Source: Pegoplata infirma
Taxonomy: Eukaryota > Arthropoda > Insecta > Diptera > Anthomyiidae
Direction of reading: 5' to 3'
NCBI GenBank assembly: GCA_963921195.1
Contig: CAWUER010000514.1
Location: 2,294,001 to 2,358,000 of the forward strand
Length of the DNA: 64,000 nt
In this document: in pieces, positions 22,428 to 37,100 of the stretch
Layout of the letters: every line of letters begins with the position of its first letter
How positions within the stretch are numbered: position 1 is the stretch's first letter
The notes under the pieces: generated by a model
The model's input: only the letters and a program-made list of their open reading frames with translations
Told to the model about the DNA's origin: nothing
Databases searched by the model: none
Made by a program: the position numbers and the translations under genes

Positions 22428-25400
22428 ATGATAAAGCTAATATACTTATGCATTCTAGTTTTTATAGAGTCAAAATCGCATCATTATTTACCGAGTTATA
22501 GCAATTTAAAAATTAGGGTCTCCAAAAAACCTTAAATAATGGGTTTCTCATAAAAATGAAAAAAAAACTTTGCATAAATGCATATATCTCTGTAAGTACC
22601 AGCCCGATTGTCTCACATTTGGTTCCAGAGGAAAGATAAAGTCTCAATCTTTTATTTTTTTGTTATTTTGACAAAATCGGAGCAATAGTTGCAGAGATAC
22701 AGCCGTTGAAAGTAAAAGGTCTCCAGACTACGAAAAATTACAAGTTTATCATTTTTGAAAAAATAAATTTTTTTAAAAATTTAAAATCGAGCAATCTCTT
22801 TTATTCTATTTAAACTTTATTGAAAAAGATTTAAATTCGTGCAAAGGCATTTGAAATCGATATAATGGTAACCTTGATATAGCCATTTCAAGTTATTACA
22901 AGTAACCCGAAAATATTTTTGATATGAATGCATAAATATCTGTTAATACTAGTCCGATAGTCTTAATTTTTTTCTGTCATGATAAAGCTAATATACTTAT
23001 GCCTTCTAGTTTTTATAGAGTCAAAATCGGATCATTATTTACCGAGTTATAGCAATTTAAAAATGAGGGTCTCCAAAAAACATTAAATAATGGGTTTCTC
23101 ATAAAAATGAAAAAAAAAACTTTGCATAAATGCATATATCTCTGTAAGTACCAGCCCGATTGTCTCACATTTGGTTTCAGAGGAAAGATAAAGTCTCAAT
23201 CTTTTATTTTTTTGTTATTTTGACAAAATCGGAGCAATAGTTGCAGAGATACAGCCGTTGAAAGTAAAAGGTCTCCAGACTACGAAAAATTACAAGTTTA
23301 TCATTTTTGAAAAAATAAATTTTTTTAAAAATTTAAAATCGAGCAATCTCTTTTATTCTATTTAAACTTTATTGAAAAAGATTTAAATTTGTGCAAAGGC
23401 ATTAGAAAACGATAGAATGGTAACCTTGATATAGCCATTTCAAGTTATTACAAGTAACCCGAAAATATTTTTGATATGAATGCATAAATATCTGTTAATA
23501 CTAGTCTGATAGTCTAAAATTTTTTCTGTCATGATAAAGCTAATATACTTATGCATTCTAGTTTTTATAGAGTCAAAATCGCATCATTATTTACCGAGTT
23601 ATAGCAATTTAAAAATGAGGGTCTCCAAAAAACCTTAAATAATGGGTTTCTCATAAAAATGAAAAAAAAACTTTGCATAAATGCATATATCTCTGTAAGT
23701 ACCAGCCCGATTGTCTCACATTTGGTTCCAGAGGAAAGATAAAGTCTCAATCTTTTATTTTTTTGTTATTTTGACAAAATCGGAGCAATAGTTGCAGAGA
23801 TACAGCCGTTGAAAGTAAAAGGTCTCCAGACTACGAAAAATTACAAGTTTATCATTTTTGAAAAAATAAATTTTTTTAAAAATTTAAAATCGAGCAATCT
23901 CTTTTATTCTATTTAAACTTTATTGAAAAAGATTTAAATTCGTGCAAAGGCATTTGAAATCGAAATAATGGTAACCTTGATATAGCCATTTCAAGTTATT
24001 ACAAGTAACCCGAAAATATTTTTGACATGAATGCATAAATATCTGTTAATACTAGTCCGATAGTCTTTATTTTTTTCTGTCATGATAAAGCTAATATACT
24101 TATGCCTTCTAGTTTTTATAGAGTCAAAATCGGATCATTATTTACCGATTTATAGCAATTTAAAAATTAGGGTCTCCAAAAAACCTTAAATAATGGGTTT
24201 CTCATAAAAATGAAAAAAAAAACTTTGCATAAATGCATATATCTCTGTAAGTACCAGCCCGATTGTCTCACATTTGGTTCCAGAGGAAAGATAAAGTCTC
24301 AATCTTTTATTTTTTTGTTATTTTGACAAAATCGGAGCAATAGTTGCAGAGATACAGCCGTTGAAAGTAAAAGGTCTCCAGACTACGAAAAATTACAAGT
24401 TTATCATTTTTGAAAAAATAAATTTTTTTAAAAATTTAAAATCGAGCAATCTTTTTTATTCTATTTAAACTTTATTGAAAAAGATTTAAATTCGTGCGAA
24501 GGCATTTGAAATCGAAATAATGGTAACCTTGATATAGCCATTTCAAGTTATTACAAGTAACCCGAAAATATTTTTGATATGAATGCATAAATATCTGTTA
24601 ATACTAGTCTGATAGTCTTAAATTTTCTCTGTCATGATAAAGCTAATATACTTATGCATTCTAGTTTTTATAGAGTCAAAATCGCATCATTATTTACCGA
24701 GTTATAGCAATTTAAAAATTAGGGTCTCCAAAAAACCTTAAATAATGGGTTTCTCATAAAAATGAAAAAAAAACTTTGCATAAATGCATATATCTCTGTA
24801 AGTACCAGCCCGATTGTCTCACATTTGGTTCCAGAGGAAAGATAAAGTCTCAATCTTTTATTTTTTTGTTATTTTGACAAAATCGGAGCAATAGTTGCAG
24901 AGATACAGCCGTTGAAAGTAAAAGGTCTCCAGACTACGAAAAATTACAAGTTTATCATTTTTGAAAAAATAAATTTTTTTAAAAATTTAAAATCGAGCAA
25001 TCTCTTTTATTCTATTTAAACTTTATTGAAAAAGATTTAAATTCGTGCAAAGGCATTTGAAATCGATATAATGGTAACCTTGATATAGCCATTTCAAGTT
25101 ATTACAAGTAACCCGAAAATATTTTTGATATGAATGCATAAATATCTGTTAATACTAGTCCGATAGTCTTAATTTTTTTCTGTCATGATAAAGCTAATAT
25201 ACTTATGCCTTCTAGTTTTTATAGAGTCAAAATCGGATCATTATTTACCGAGTTATAGCAATTTAAAAATGAGGGTCTCCAAAAAACCTTAAATAATGGG
25301 TTTCTCATAAAAATGAAAAAAAACTTTGCATAAATGCATATATCTCTGTAAGTACCAGCCCGATTGTCTCACATTTGGTTTCAGAGGAAAGATAAAGTCT

Positions 25401-25737
25401 CAATCTTTTATTTTTTTGTTATTTTGACAAAATCGGAGCAATAGTTGCAGAGATACAGCCGTTGAAAGTAAAAGGTCTCCAGACTACGAAAAATTACAAG
25501 TTTATCATTTTTGAAAAAATAAATTTTTTTAAAAATTTAAAATCGAGCAATCTCTTTTATTCTATTTAAACTTTATTGAAAAAGATTTAAATTTGTGCAA
25601 AGGCATTAGAAAACGATAGAATGGTAACCTTGATATAGCCATTTCAAGTTATTACAAGTAACCCGAAAATATTTTTGATATGAATGCATAAATATCTGTT
25701 AATACTAGTCTGATAGTCTAAAATTTTTTTCTGTCAT

Positions 25738-28700
25738 TATGCCTTCTAGTTTTTATAGAGTCAAAATCGGATCATTATTTACCGAGTTATAGCAATTTAA
25801 AAATTAGGGTCTCCAAAAAACCTTAAATAATGGGTTTCTCATAAAAATGAAAAAAAAACTTTGCATAAATGCATATATCTCTGTAAGTACCAGCCCGATT
25901 GTCTCACATTTGGTTCCAGAGGAAAGATAAAGTCTCAATCTTTTATTTTTTTTGTTATTTTGACAAAATCGGAGCAATAGTTGCAGAGATACAGCCGTTG
26001 AAAGTAAAAGGTCTCCAGACTACGAAAAATTACAAGTTTATCATTTTTGAAAAAAAAAAATTTTTTAAAAATTTAAAATCGAGCAATCTCTTTCATTCTA
26101 TTTAAACTTTATTGAAAAAGATTTAAATTCGTGCGAAGGCATTTGAAATCGAAATAATGGTAACCTTGATATAGCCATTTCAAGTTATTACAAGTAACCC
26201 GAAAATATTTTTGATATGAATGCATAAATATCTGTTAATACTAGTCTGATAGTCTTAAATTTTTTCTGTCATGATAAAGCATTCTAGTTTTTATAGAGTC
26301 AAAATCGCATCATTATTTACCGAGTTATAGCAATTTAAAAATTATGGTCTCCAAAAAACCTTAAATAATGGGTTTCTCATAAAAATGAAAAAAAAACTTT
26401 GCATAAATGCATATATCTCTGTAAGTACCAGCCCGATTGTCTCACATTTGGTTCCAGAGGAAAGATAAAGTCTCAATCTTTTATTTTTTTGTTATTTTGA
26501 CAAAATCGGAGCAATAGTTGCAGAGATACAGCCGTTGAAAGTAAAAGGTCTCCTGACTACGAAAAATTACAAGTTTATCATTTTTGAAAAAATAAATTTT
26601 TTTAAAAATTTAAAATCGAGCAATCTCTTTTATTCTATTTAAACTTTATTGAAAAAGATTTAAATTCGTGCAAAGGAATTTGAAATCGATATAATGGTAA
26701 CCTTGATATAGCCATTTCAAGTTATTACAAGTAACCCGAAAATATTTTTGATATGAATGCATAAATATCTGTTAATACTAGTCCGATAGTCTTAATTTTT
26801 TTCTGTCATGATAAAGCTAATATACTTATGCCTTCTAGTTTTTATAGAGTCAAAATCGGATCATTATTTACCGAGTTATAGCAATTTAAAAATTAGGGTC
26901 TCCAAAAAACCTTAAATAATGGGTTTCTCATAAAAATGAAAAAAAAACTTTGCATAAATGCATATATCTCTGTAAGTACCAGCCCGATTGTCTCACATTT
27001 GGTTCCAGAGGAAAGATAAAGTCTCAATCTTTTATTTTTTTGTTATTTTGACAAAATCGGAGCAATAGTTGCAGAGATACAGCCGTTGAAAGTAAAAGGT
27101 CTCCAGACTACGAAAAATTACAAGTTTATCATTTTTGAAAAAATAAATTTTTTTAAAAATTTAAAATCGAGCAATCTCTTTTATTCTATTTAAACTTTAT
27201 TGAAAAAGATTTAAATTCGTGCAAAGGCATTTGAAATCGATGTAATGGTAACCTTGATATAGCCATTTCAAGTTATTACAAGTAACCCGAAAATATTTTT
27301 GATATGAATGCATAAATATCTGTTAATACTAGTCCGATAGTCTTAATTTTTTTCTGTCATGATAAAGCTAATATACTTATGCCTTCTAGTTTTTATAGAG
27401 TCAAAATCGGATCATTATTTACCGAGTTATAGCAATTTAAAAATGAGGGTCTCCAAAAAACCTTAAATAATGGGTTTCTCATAAAAATGAAAAAAAAACT
27501 TTGCATAAATGCATATATCTCTGTAAGTACCAGCCCGATTGTCTCACATTTGGTTTCAGAGGAAAGATAAAGTCTCAATCTTTTATTTTTTTGTTATTTT
27601 GACAAAATCGGAGCAATAGTTGCAGAGATACAGCCGTTGAAAGTAAAAGGTCTCCAGACTACGAAAAATTACAAGTTTATCATTTTTGAAAAAATAAATT
27701 TTTTTAAAAATTTAAAATCGAGCAATCTCTTTTATTCTATTTAAACTTTATTGAAAAAGATTTAAATTTGTGCAAAGGCATTAGAAAACGATAGAATGGT
27801 AACCTTGATATAGCCATTTCAAGTTATTACAAGTAACCCGAAAATATTTTTGATATGAATGCATAAATATCTGTTAATACTAGTCTGATAGTCTAAAATT
27901 TTTTCTGTCATGATAAAGCTAATATACTTATGCCTTCTAGTTTTTATAGAGTCAAAATCGGATCATTATTTATCGAGTTATAGCAATTTAAATATTAGGG
28001 TCTCCAAAAAACCTTAAATAATGGGTTTCTCATAAAAATGAAAAAAAAAACTTTGCATAAATGCATATATCTCTGTAAGTACCAGCCCGATTGTCTCACA
28101 TTTGGTTCCAGAGGAAAGATAAAGTCTCAATCTTTTATTTTTTTTGTTATTTTGACAAAATCGGAGCAATAGTTGCAGAGATACAGCCGTTGAAAGTAAA
28201 AGGTCTCCAGACTACGAAAAATTACAAGTTTATCATTTTTGAAAAAATAATTTTTTTTAAAAATTTAAAATCGAGCAATCTCTTTTATTCTATTTAAACT
28301 TTATTGAAAAAGATTTAAATTCGTGCGAAGGCATTTGAAATCGAAATAATGGTAACCTTGATATAGCCATTTCAAGTTATTACAAGTAACCCGAAAATAT
28401 TTTTGATATGAATGCATAAATATCTGTTAATACTAGTCTGATAGTCTTAAATTTTTTCTGTCATGATAAAGCATTCTAGTTTTTATAGAGTCAAAATCGC
28501 ATCATTATTTACCGAGTTATAGCAATTTAAAAATTAGGGTCTCCAAAAAACCTTAAATAATGGGTTTCTCATAAAAATGAAAAAAAAAAACTTTGCATAA
28601 ATGCATATATCTCTGTAAGTACCAGCCCGATTGTCTCACATTTGGTTCCAGAGGAAAGATAAAGTCTCAATCTTTTATTTTTTTGTTATTTTGACAAAAT

Positions 28701-30126
28701 CGGAGCAATAGTTGCAGAGATACAGCCGTTGAAAGTAAAAGGTCTCCTGACTACGAAAAATTACAAGTTTATCATTTTTGAAAAAATAATTTTTTTTAAA
28801 AATTTAAAATCGAGCAATCTCTTTTATTCTATTTAAACTTTATTGAAAAAGATTTAAATTCGTGCAAAGGCATTTGAAATCGATATAATGGTAACCTTGA
28901 TATAGCCATTTCAAGTTATTACAAGTAACCCGAAAATATTTTTGATATGAATGCATAAATATCTGTTAATACTAGTCCGATAGTCTTAATTTTTTTCTGT
29001 CATGATAAAGCTAATATACTTATGCCTTCTAGTTTTTATAGAGTCAAAATCGGATCATTATTTACCGAGTTATAGCAATTTAAAAATTAGGGTCTCCAAA
29101 AAACCTTAAATAATGGGTTTCTCATAAAAATGAAAAAAAAACTTTGCATAAATGCATATATCTCTGTAAGTACCAGCCCGATTGTCTCACATTTGGTTCC
29201 AGAGGAAAGATAAAGTCTCAATCTTTAATTTTTTTGTTATTTTGACAAAATCGGAGCAATAGTTGCAGAGATACAGCCGTTGAAAGTAAAAGGTCTCCAG
29301 ACTACGAAAAATTACAAGTTTATCATTTTTGAAAAAATAAATTTTTTTAAAAATTTAAAATCGAGCAATCTCTTTTATTCTATTTAAACTTTATTGAAAA
29401 AGATTTAAATTCGTGCAAAGGCATTTGAAATCGATATAATGGTAACCTTGATATAGCCATTTCAAGTTATTACAAGTAACCCGAAAATATTTTTGATATG
29501 AATGCATAAATATCTGTTAATACTAGTCCGATAGTCTTAATTTTTTTCTGTCATGATAAAGCTAATATACTTATGCCTTCTAGTTTTTATAGAGTCAAAA
29601 TCGGATCATTATTTACCGAGTTATAGCAATTTAAAAATGAGGGTCTCCAAAAAACCTTAAATAATGGGTTTCTCATAAAAATGAAAAAAAAACTTTGCAT
29701 AAATGCATATATCTCTGTAAGTACCAGCCCGATTGTCTCACATTTGGTTTCAGAGGAAAGATAAAGTCTCAATATTTTATTTTTTTGTTATTTTGACAAA
29801 ATCGGAGCAATAGTTGCAGAGATACAGCCGTTGAAAGTAAAAGGTCTCCAGACTACGAAAAATTACAAGTTTATCATTTTTGAAAAAATAAATTTTTTTA
29901 AAAATTTAAAATCGAGCAATCTCTTTTATTCTATTTAAACTTTATTGAAAAAGATTTAAATTTGTGCAAAGGCATTAGAAAACGATAGAATGGTAACCTT
30001 GATATAGCCATTTCAAGTTATTACAAGTAACCCGAAAATATTTTTGATATGAATGCATAAATATCTGTTAATACTAGTCTGATAGTCTAAAATTTTTTCT
30101 GTCATGATAAAGCTAATATACTTATG
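25738..30126 (+). repeat. Tandem duplication of a 4-monomer block (about 2,193 bp)
   Basis: Copy 1 spans about 25738-27931 and copy 2 about 27932-30126. Shared private variants are an 8-T run (about 25948 and 28141), a ~14-bp loss giving GATAAAGCATTCTAG (about 26274 and 28467) and CTCCTGACTACG (about 26551 and 28745). The two copies have since diverged at several single sites, such as TTATGGTCTCC at about 26343 and GGAATTTG at about 26676 in copy 1 only. The start of copy 1 lies at a small ~18-bp deletion (CTGTCATTATGCC, about 25731). Edges are approximate. Confidence 0.8.
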
Positions 30127-33100
30127 CATTTTAGTTTTTATAGAGTCAAAATCGCATCATTAACTACCGAGTTATAGCAATTTAAAAATGAGGGTCTCCA
30201 AAAAACCTTAAATAATGGGTTTCTCATAAAAATGAAAAAAAAAAACTTTGCATAAATGCATATATCTCTGTAAGTACCAGCCCGATTGTCTCATATTTGG
30301 TTCCAGAGGAAAGATAAAGTCTCAATCTTTTATTTTTTTGTTATTTTGACAAAATCGGAGCAATAGTTGCAGAGATACAGCCGTTGAAAGTAAAAGGTCT
30401 CCAGACTACGAAAAATTACAAGTTTATCATTTTTGAAAAAATAAATTTTTTTAAAAATTTAAAATCGAGCAATCTCTTTTATTCTATTTAAACTTTATTG
30501 AAAAAGATTTAAATTCGTGCAAAGGCATTTGAAATCGAAATAATGGTAACCTTGATATAGCCATTTCAAGTTATTACAAGTAACCCGAAAATATTTTTGA
30601 CATGAATGCATAAATATCTGTTAATACTAGTCCGATAGTCTTAATTTTTTTCTGTCATGATAAAGCTAATATACTTATGCCTTCTAGTTTTTATAGAGTC
30701 AAAATCGGATCATTATTTACCGAGTTATAGCAATTTAAAAATTAGGGTCTCCAAAAAACCTTAAATAATGGGTTTCTCATAAAAATGAAAAAAAAACTTT
30801 GCATAAATGCATATATCTCTGTAAATACCAGCCCGATTGTCTCACATTTGGTTCCAGAGGAAAGATAAAGTCTCAATCTTTTATTTTTTTGTTATTTTGA
30901 CAAAATCGGAGCAATAGTTGCAGAGATACAGCCGTTGAAAGTAAAAGGTCTCCAGACTACGAAAAATTACAAGTTTATCATTTTTGAAAAAATAAATTTT
31001 TTTAAAAATTTAAAATCGAGCAATCTCTTTTATTCTATTTAAACTTTATTGAAAAAGATTTAAACTCGTGCGAAGGCATTTGAAATCGAAATAATGGTAA
31101 CCTTGATATAGCCATTTCAAGTTATTACAAGTAACCCGAAAATATTTTTGATATGAATGCATAAATATCTGTTAATACTAGTCTGATAGTCTTAAATTTT
31201 TTCTGTCATGATAAAGCTAATATACTTATGCATTCTAGTTTTTATAGAGTCAAAATCGCATCATTATTTACCGAGTTATAGCAATTTAAAAATTAGGGTC
31301 TCCAAAAAACCTTAAATAATGGGTTTCTCATAAAAATGAAAAAAAACTTTGCATAAATGCATATATCTCTGTAAGTACCAGCCCGATTGTCTCACATTTG
31401 GTTCCAGAGGAAAGATAAAGTCTCAATCTTTTATTTTTTTGTTATTTTGACAAAATCGGAGCAATAGTTGCAGAGATACAGCCGTTGAAAGTAAAAGGTC
31501 TCCAGACTACGAAAAATTACAAGTTTATCATTTTTGAAAAAATAAATTTTTTTAAAAATTTAAAATCGAGCAATCTCTTTTATTCTATTTAAACTTTATT
31601 GAAAAAGATTTAAATTCGTGCAAAGGCATTTGAAATCGATATAATGGTAACCTTGATATAGCCATTTCAAGTTATTACAAGTAACCCGAAAATATTTTTG
31701 ATATGAATGCATAAATATCTGTTAATACTAGTCCGATAGTCTTAATTTTTTTCTGTCATGATAAAGCTAATATACTTATGCCTTCTAGTTTTTATAGAGT
31801 CAAAATCGGATCATTATTTACCGAGTTATAGCAATTTAAAAATTAGGGTCTCCAAAAAACCTTAAATAATGGGTTTCTCATAAAAATGAAAAAAAAAACT
31901 TTGCATAAATGCATATATCTCTGTAAGTACCAGCCCGATTGTCTCACATTTGGTTCCAGAGGAAAGATAAAGTCTCAATCCTTTATTTTTTTGTTATTTT
32001 GACAAAATCGGAGCAATAGTTGCAGAGATACAGCCGTTGAAAGTAAAAGGTCTCCAGACTACGAAAAATTACAAGTTTCTCATTTTTGAAAAAATATTTT
32101 TTTTAAAAATTTAAAATCGAGCAATATCTTTTATTCTATTTAAACTTTATTGAAAAAGATTTAAATTTGTGCAAAGGCATTAGAAAACGATAGAATGGTA
32201 ACCTTGATATAGCCATTTCAAGTTATTACAAGTAACCCGAAAATATTTTTGATATGAATGCATAAATATCTGTTAATACTAGTCTGATAGTCTAAAATTT
32301 TTTCTGTCATGATAAAGCTAATATACTTATGCATTCTAGTTTTTATAGAGTCAAAATCGCATCATTATTTACCGAGTTATAGCAATTTAAAAATGAGGGT
32401 CTCCAAAAAACCTTAAATAATGGGTTTCTCATAAAAATGAAAAAAAAAAAAAACTTTGCATAAATGCATATATCTCTGTAAGTACCAGCCCGATTGTCTC
32501 ACATTTGGTTCCAGAGGAAAGATAAAGTCTCAATCTTTTATTTTTTTGTTATTTTGACAAAATCGGAGCAATAGTTGCAGAGATACAGCCGTTGAAAGTA
32601 AAAGGTCTCCAGACTACGAAAAATTACAAGTTTATCATTTTTGAAATAATAAATTTTTTTAAAAATTTAAAATCGAGCAATCTCTTTTATTCTATTTAAA
32701 CTTTATTGAAAAAGATTTAAATTCGTGCAAAGGCATTTGAAATCGAAATAATGGTAACCTTGATATAGCCATTTCAAGTTATTACAAGTAACCCGAAAAT
32801 ATTTTTGACATGAATGCATAAATATCTGTTAATACTAGTCCGATAGTCTTAATTTTTTTCTGTCATGATAAAGCTAATATACTTATGCCTTCTAGTTTTT
32901 ATAGAGTCAAAATCGGATCATTATTTACCGAGTTATAGCAATTTAAAAATTAGGGTCTCCAAAAAACCTTAAATAATGGGTTTCTCATAAAAATGAAAAA
33001 AAAAACTTTGCATAAATGCATATATCTCTGTAAGTACCAGCCCGATTGTCTCACATTTGGTTCCAGAGGAAAGATAAAGTCTCAATCTTTTATTTTTTTG

Positions 33101-34196
33101 TTATTTTGACAAAATCGGAGCAATAGTTGCAGAGATACAGCCGTTGAAAGTAAAAGGTCTCCAGACTACGAAAAATTACAAGTTTATCATTTTTGAATAA
33201 ATAAATTTTTTTAAAAATTTAAAATCGAGCAATCTCTTTTATTCTATTTAAACTTTATTGAAAAAGATTTAAATTCGTGCGAAGGCATTTGAAATCGAAA
33301 TAATGGTAACCTTGATATAGCCATTTCAAGTTATTACAAGTAACCCGAAAATATTTTTGATATGAATGCATAAATATCTGTTAATACTAGTCTGATAGTC
33401 TTAAATTTTTTCTGTCATGATAAAGCTAATATACTTATGCATTCTAGTTTTTATAGAGTCAAAATCGCATCATTATTTACCGAGTTATAGCAATTTAAAA
33501 ATTAGGGTCTCCAAAAAACCTTAAATAATGGGTTTCTCATAAAAATGAAAAAAAAACTTTGCATAAATGCATATATCTCTGTAAGTACCAGCCCGATTGT
33601 CTCACATTTGGTTCCAGAGGAAAGATAAAGTCTCAATCTTTTATTTTTTTGTTATTTTGACAAAATCGGAGCAATAGTTGCAGAGATACAGCCGTCGAAA
33701 GTAAAAGTCTCCAGACTACGAAAAATTACAAGTTTATCATTTTTGAAAAAATAAATTTTTTTAAAAATTTAAAATCGAGCAATCTCTTTTATTCTATTTA
33801 AACTTTATTGAAAAAGATTTAAATTCGTGCGAAGGCATTTGAAATCGTTATAATGGTAACCTTGATATAGCCATTTCAAGTTATTACAAGTAACCCGAAA
33901 ATATTTTTGATATGAATGCATAAATATCTGTTAATACTAGTCCGATAGTCTTAATTTTTTTCTGTCATGATAAAGCTAATATACTTATGCATTCTAGTTT
34001 TTATAGAGTCAAAATCGCATCATTATTTACCGAGTTATAGCAATTTAAAAATTAGGGTCTCCAAAAAACCTTAAATAATGGGTTTCTCATAAAAATGAAA
34101 AAAAAAACTTTGCATAAATGCATATATCTCTGTAAGTACCAGCCTGATTGTCTCACATTTGGTTTCAGAGGAAAGATAAAGTCTCAATCTTTTATT
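29230..34196 (+). repeat. Nine-monomer higher-order block, copy 1 (4,967 bp)
   Basis: First copy of a nearly identical tandem pair. Class order is B-A-C-D-B-A-C-D plus one hybrid unit. Private markers include CTCAATATTTTA (about 29766), CATTAACTACCGAG (about 30163), CTCATATTTGG (about 30291), GTAAATACCAGCC (about 30823), AAACTCGTGCG (about 31063), CAATCCTTTA (about 31977), GTTTCTCATTTTT (about 32075), a long A-run of about 13 (about 32440), GAAATAATAAAT (about 32643), GAATAAATAAAT (about 33195), CCGTCGAAAG (about 33693), TCGTTATAATGG (about 33845) and AGCCTGATTG (34141). The left edge lies between about 29230 and 29400. Confidence 0.88.
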
Positions 34197-37100
34197 TTTT
34201 TGTTATTTTGACAAAATCGGAGCAATAGTTGCAGAGATACAGCCGTTGAAAGTAAAAGGTCTCCAGACTACGAAAAATTACAAGTTTATCATTTTTGAAA
34301 AAATAAATTTTTTTAAAAATTTAAAATCGAGCAATCTCTTTTATTCTATTTAAACTTTATTGAAAAAGATTTAAATTCGTGCAAAGGCATTTGAAATCGA
34401 TATAATGGTAACCTTGATATAGCCATTTCAAGTTATTACAAGTAACCCGAAAATATTTTTGATATGAATGCATAAATATCTGTTAATACTAGTCCGATAG
34501 TCTTAATTTTTTTCTGTCATGATAAAGCTAATATACTTATGCCTTCTAGTTTTTATAGAGTCAAAATCGGATCATTATTTACCGAGTTATAGCAATTTAA
34601 AAATGAGGGTCTCCAAAAAACCTTAAATAATGGGTTTCTCATAAAAATGAAAAAAAAACTTTGCATAAATGCATATATCTCTGTAAGTACCAGCCCGATT
34701 GTCTCACATTTGGTTTCAGAGGAAAGATAAAGTCTCAATATTTTATTTTTTTGTTATTTTGACAAAATCGGAGCAATAGTTGCAGAGATACAGCCGTTGA
34801 AAGTAAAAGGTCTCCAGACTACGAAAAATTACAAGTTTATCATTTTTGAAAAAATAAATTTTTTTAAAAATTTAAAATCGAGCAATCTCTTTTATTCTAT
34901 TTAAACTTTATTGAAAAAGATTTAAATTTGTGCAAAGGCATTAGAAAACGATAGAATGGTAACCTTGATATAGCCATTTCAAGTTATTACAAGTAACCCG
35001 AAAATATTTTTGATATGAATGCATAAATATCTGTTAATACTAGTCTGATAGTCTAAAATTTTTTCTGTCATGATAAAGCTAATATACTTATGCATTTTAG
35101 TTTTTATAGAGTCAAAATCGCATCATTAACTACCGAGTTATAGCAATTTAAAAATGAGGGTCTCCAAAAAACCTTAAATAATGGGTTTCTCATAAAAATG
35201 AAAAAAAAAAACTTTGCATAAATGCATATATCTCTGTAAGTACCAGCCCGATTGTCTCATATTTGGTTCCAGAGGAAAGATAAAGTCTCAATCTTTTATT
35301 TTTTTGTTATTTTGACAAAATCGGAGCAATAGTTGCAGAGATACAGCCGTTGAAAGTAAAAGGTCTCCAGACTACGAAAAATTACAAGTTTATCATTTTT
35401 GAAAAAATAAATTTTTTTAAAAATTTAAAATCGAGCAATCTCTTTTATTCTATTTAAACTTTATTGAAAAAGATTTAAATTCGTGCAAAGGCATTTGAAA
35501 TCGAAATAATGGTAACCTTGATATAGCCATTTCAAGTTATTACAAGTAACCCGAAAATATTTTTGACATGAATGCATAAATATCTGTTAATACTAGTCCG
35601 ATAGTCTTAATTTTTTTCTGTCATGATAAAGCTAATATACTTATGCCTTCTAGTTTTTATAGAGTCAAAATCGGATCATTATTTACCGAGTTATAGCAAT
35701 TTAAAAATTAGGGTCTCCAAAAAACCTTAAATAATGGGTTTCTCATAAAAATGAAAAAAAAACTTTGCATAAATGCATATATCTCTGTAAATACCAGCCC
35801 GATTGTCTCACATTTGGTTCCAGAGGAAAGATAAAGTCTCAATCTTTTATTTTTTTGTTATTTTGACAAAATCGGAGCAATAGTTGCAGAGATACAGCCG
35901 TTGAAAGTAAAAGGTCTCCAGACTACGAAAAATTACAAGTTTATCATTTTTGAAAAAATAAATTTTTTTAAAAATTTAAAATCGAGCAATCTCTTTTATT
36001 CTATTTAAACTTTATTGAAAAAGATTTAAACTCGTGCGAAGGCATTTGAAATCGAAATAATGGTAACCTTGATATAGCCATTTCAAGTTATTACAAGTAA
36101 CCCGAAAATATTTTTGATATGAATGCATAAATATCTGTTAATACTAGTCTGATAGTCTTAAATTTTTTCTGTCATGATAAAGCTAATATACTTATGCATT
36201 CTAGTTTTTATAGAGTCAAAATCGCATCATTATTTACCGAGTTATAGCAATTTAAAAATTAGGGTCTCCAAAAAACCTTAAATAATGGGTTTCTCATAAA
36301 AATGAAAAAAAACTTTGCATAAATGCATATATCTCTGTAAGTACCAGCCCGATTGTCTCACATTTGGTTCCAGAGGAAAGATAAAGTCTCAATCTTTTAT
36401 TTTTTTGTTATTTTGACAAAATCGGAGCAATAGTTGCAGAGATACAGCCGTTGAAAGTAAAAGGTCTCCAGACTACGAAAAATTACAAGTTTATCATTTT
36501 TGAAAAAATAAATTTTTTTAAAAATTTAAAATCGAGCAATCTCTTTTATTCTATTTAAACTTTATTGAAAAAGATTTAAATTCGTGCAAAGGCATTTGAA
36601 ATCGATATAATGGTAACCTTGATATAGCCATTTCAAGTTATTACAAGTAACCCGAAAATATTTTTGATATGAATGCATAAATATCTGTTAATACTAGTCC
36701 GATAGTCTTAATTTTTTTCTGTCATGATAAAGCTAATATACTTATGCCTTCTAGTTTTTATAGAGTCAAAATCGGATCATTATTTACCGAGTTATAGCAA
36801 TTTAAAAATTAGGGTCTCCAAAAAACCTTAAATAATGGGTTTCTCATAAAAATGAAAAAAAAAACTTTGCATAAATGCATATATCTCTGTAAGTACCAGC
36901 CCGATTGTCTCACATTTGGTTCCAGAGGAAAGATAAAGTCTCAATCCTTTATTTTTTTGTTATTTTGACAAAATCGGAGCAATAGTTGCAGAGATACAGC
37001 CGTTGAAAGTAAAAGGTCTCCAGACTACGAAAAATTACAAGTTTCTCATTTTTGAAAAAATATTTTTTTTTAAAAATTTAAAATCGAGCAATATCTTTTA

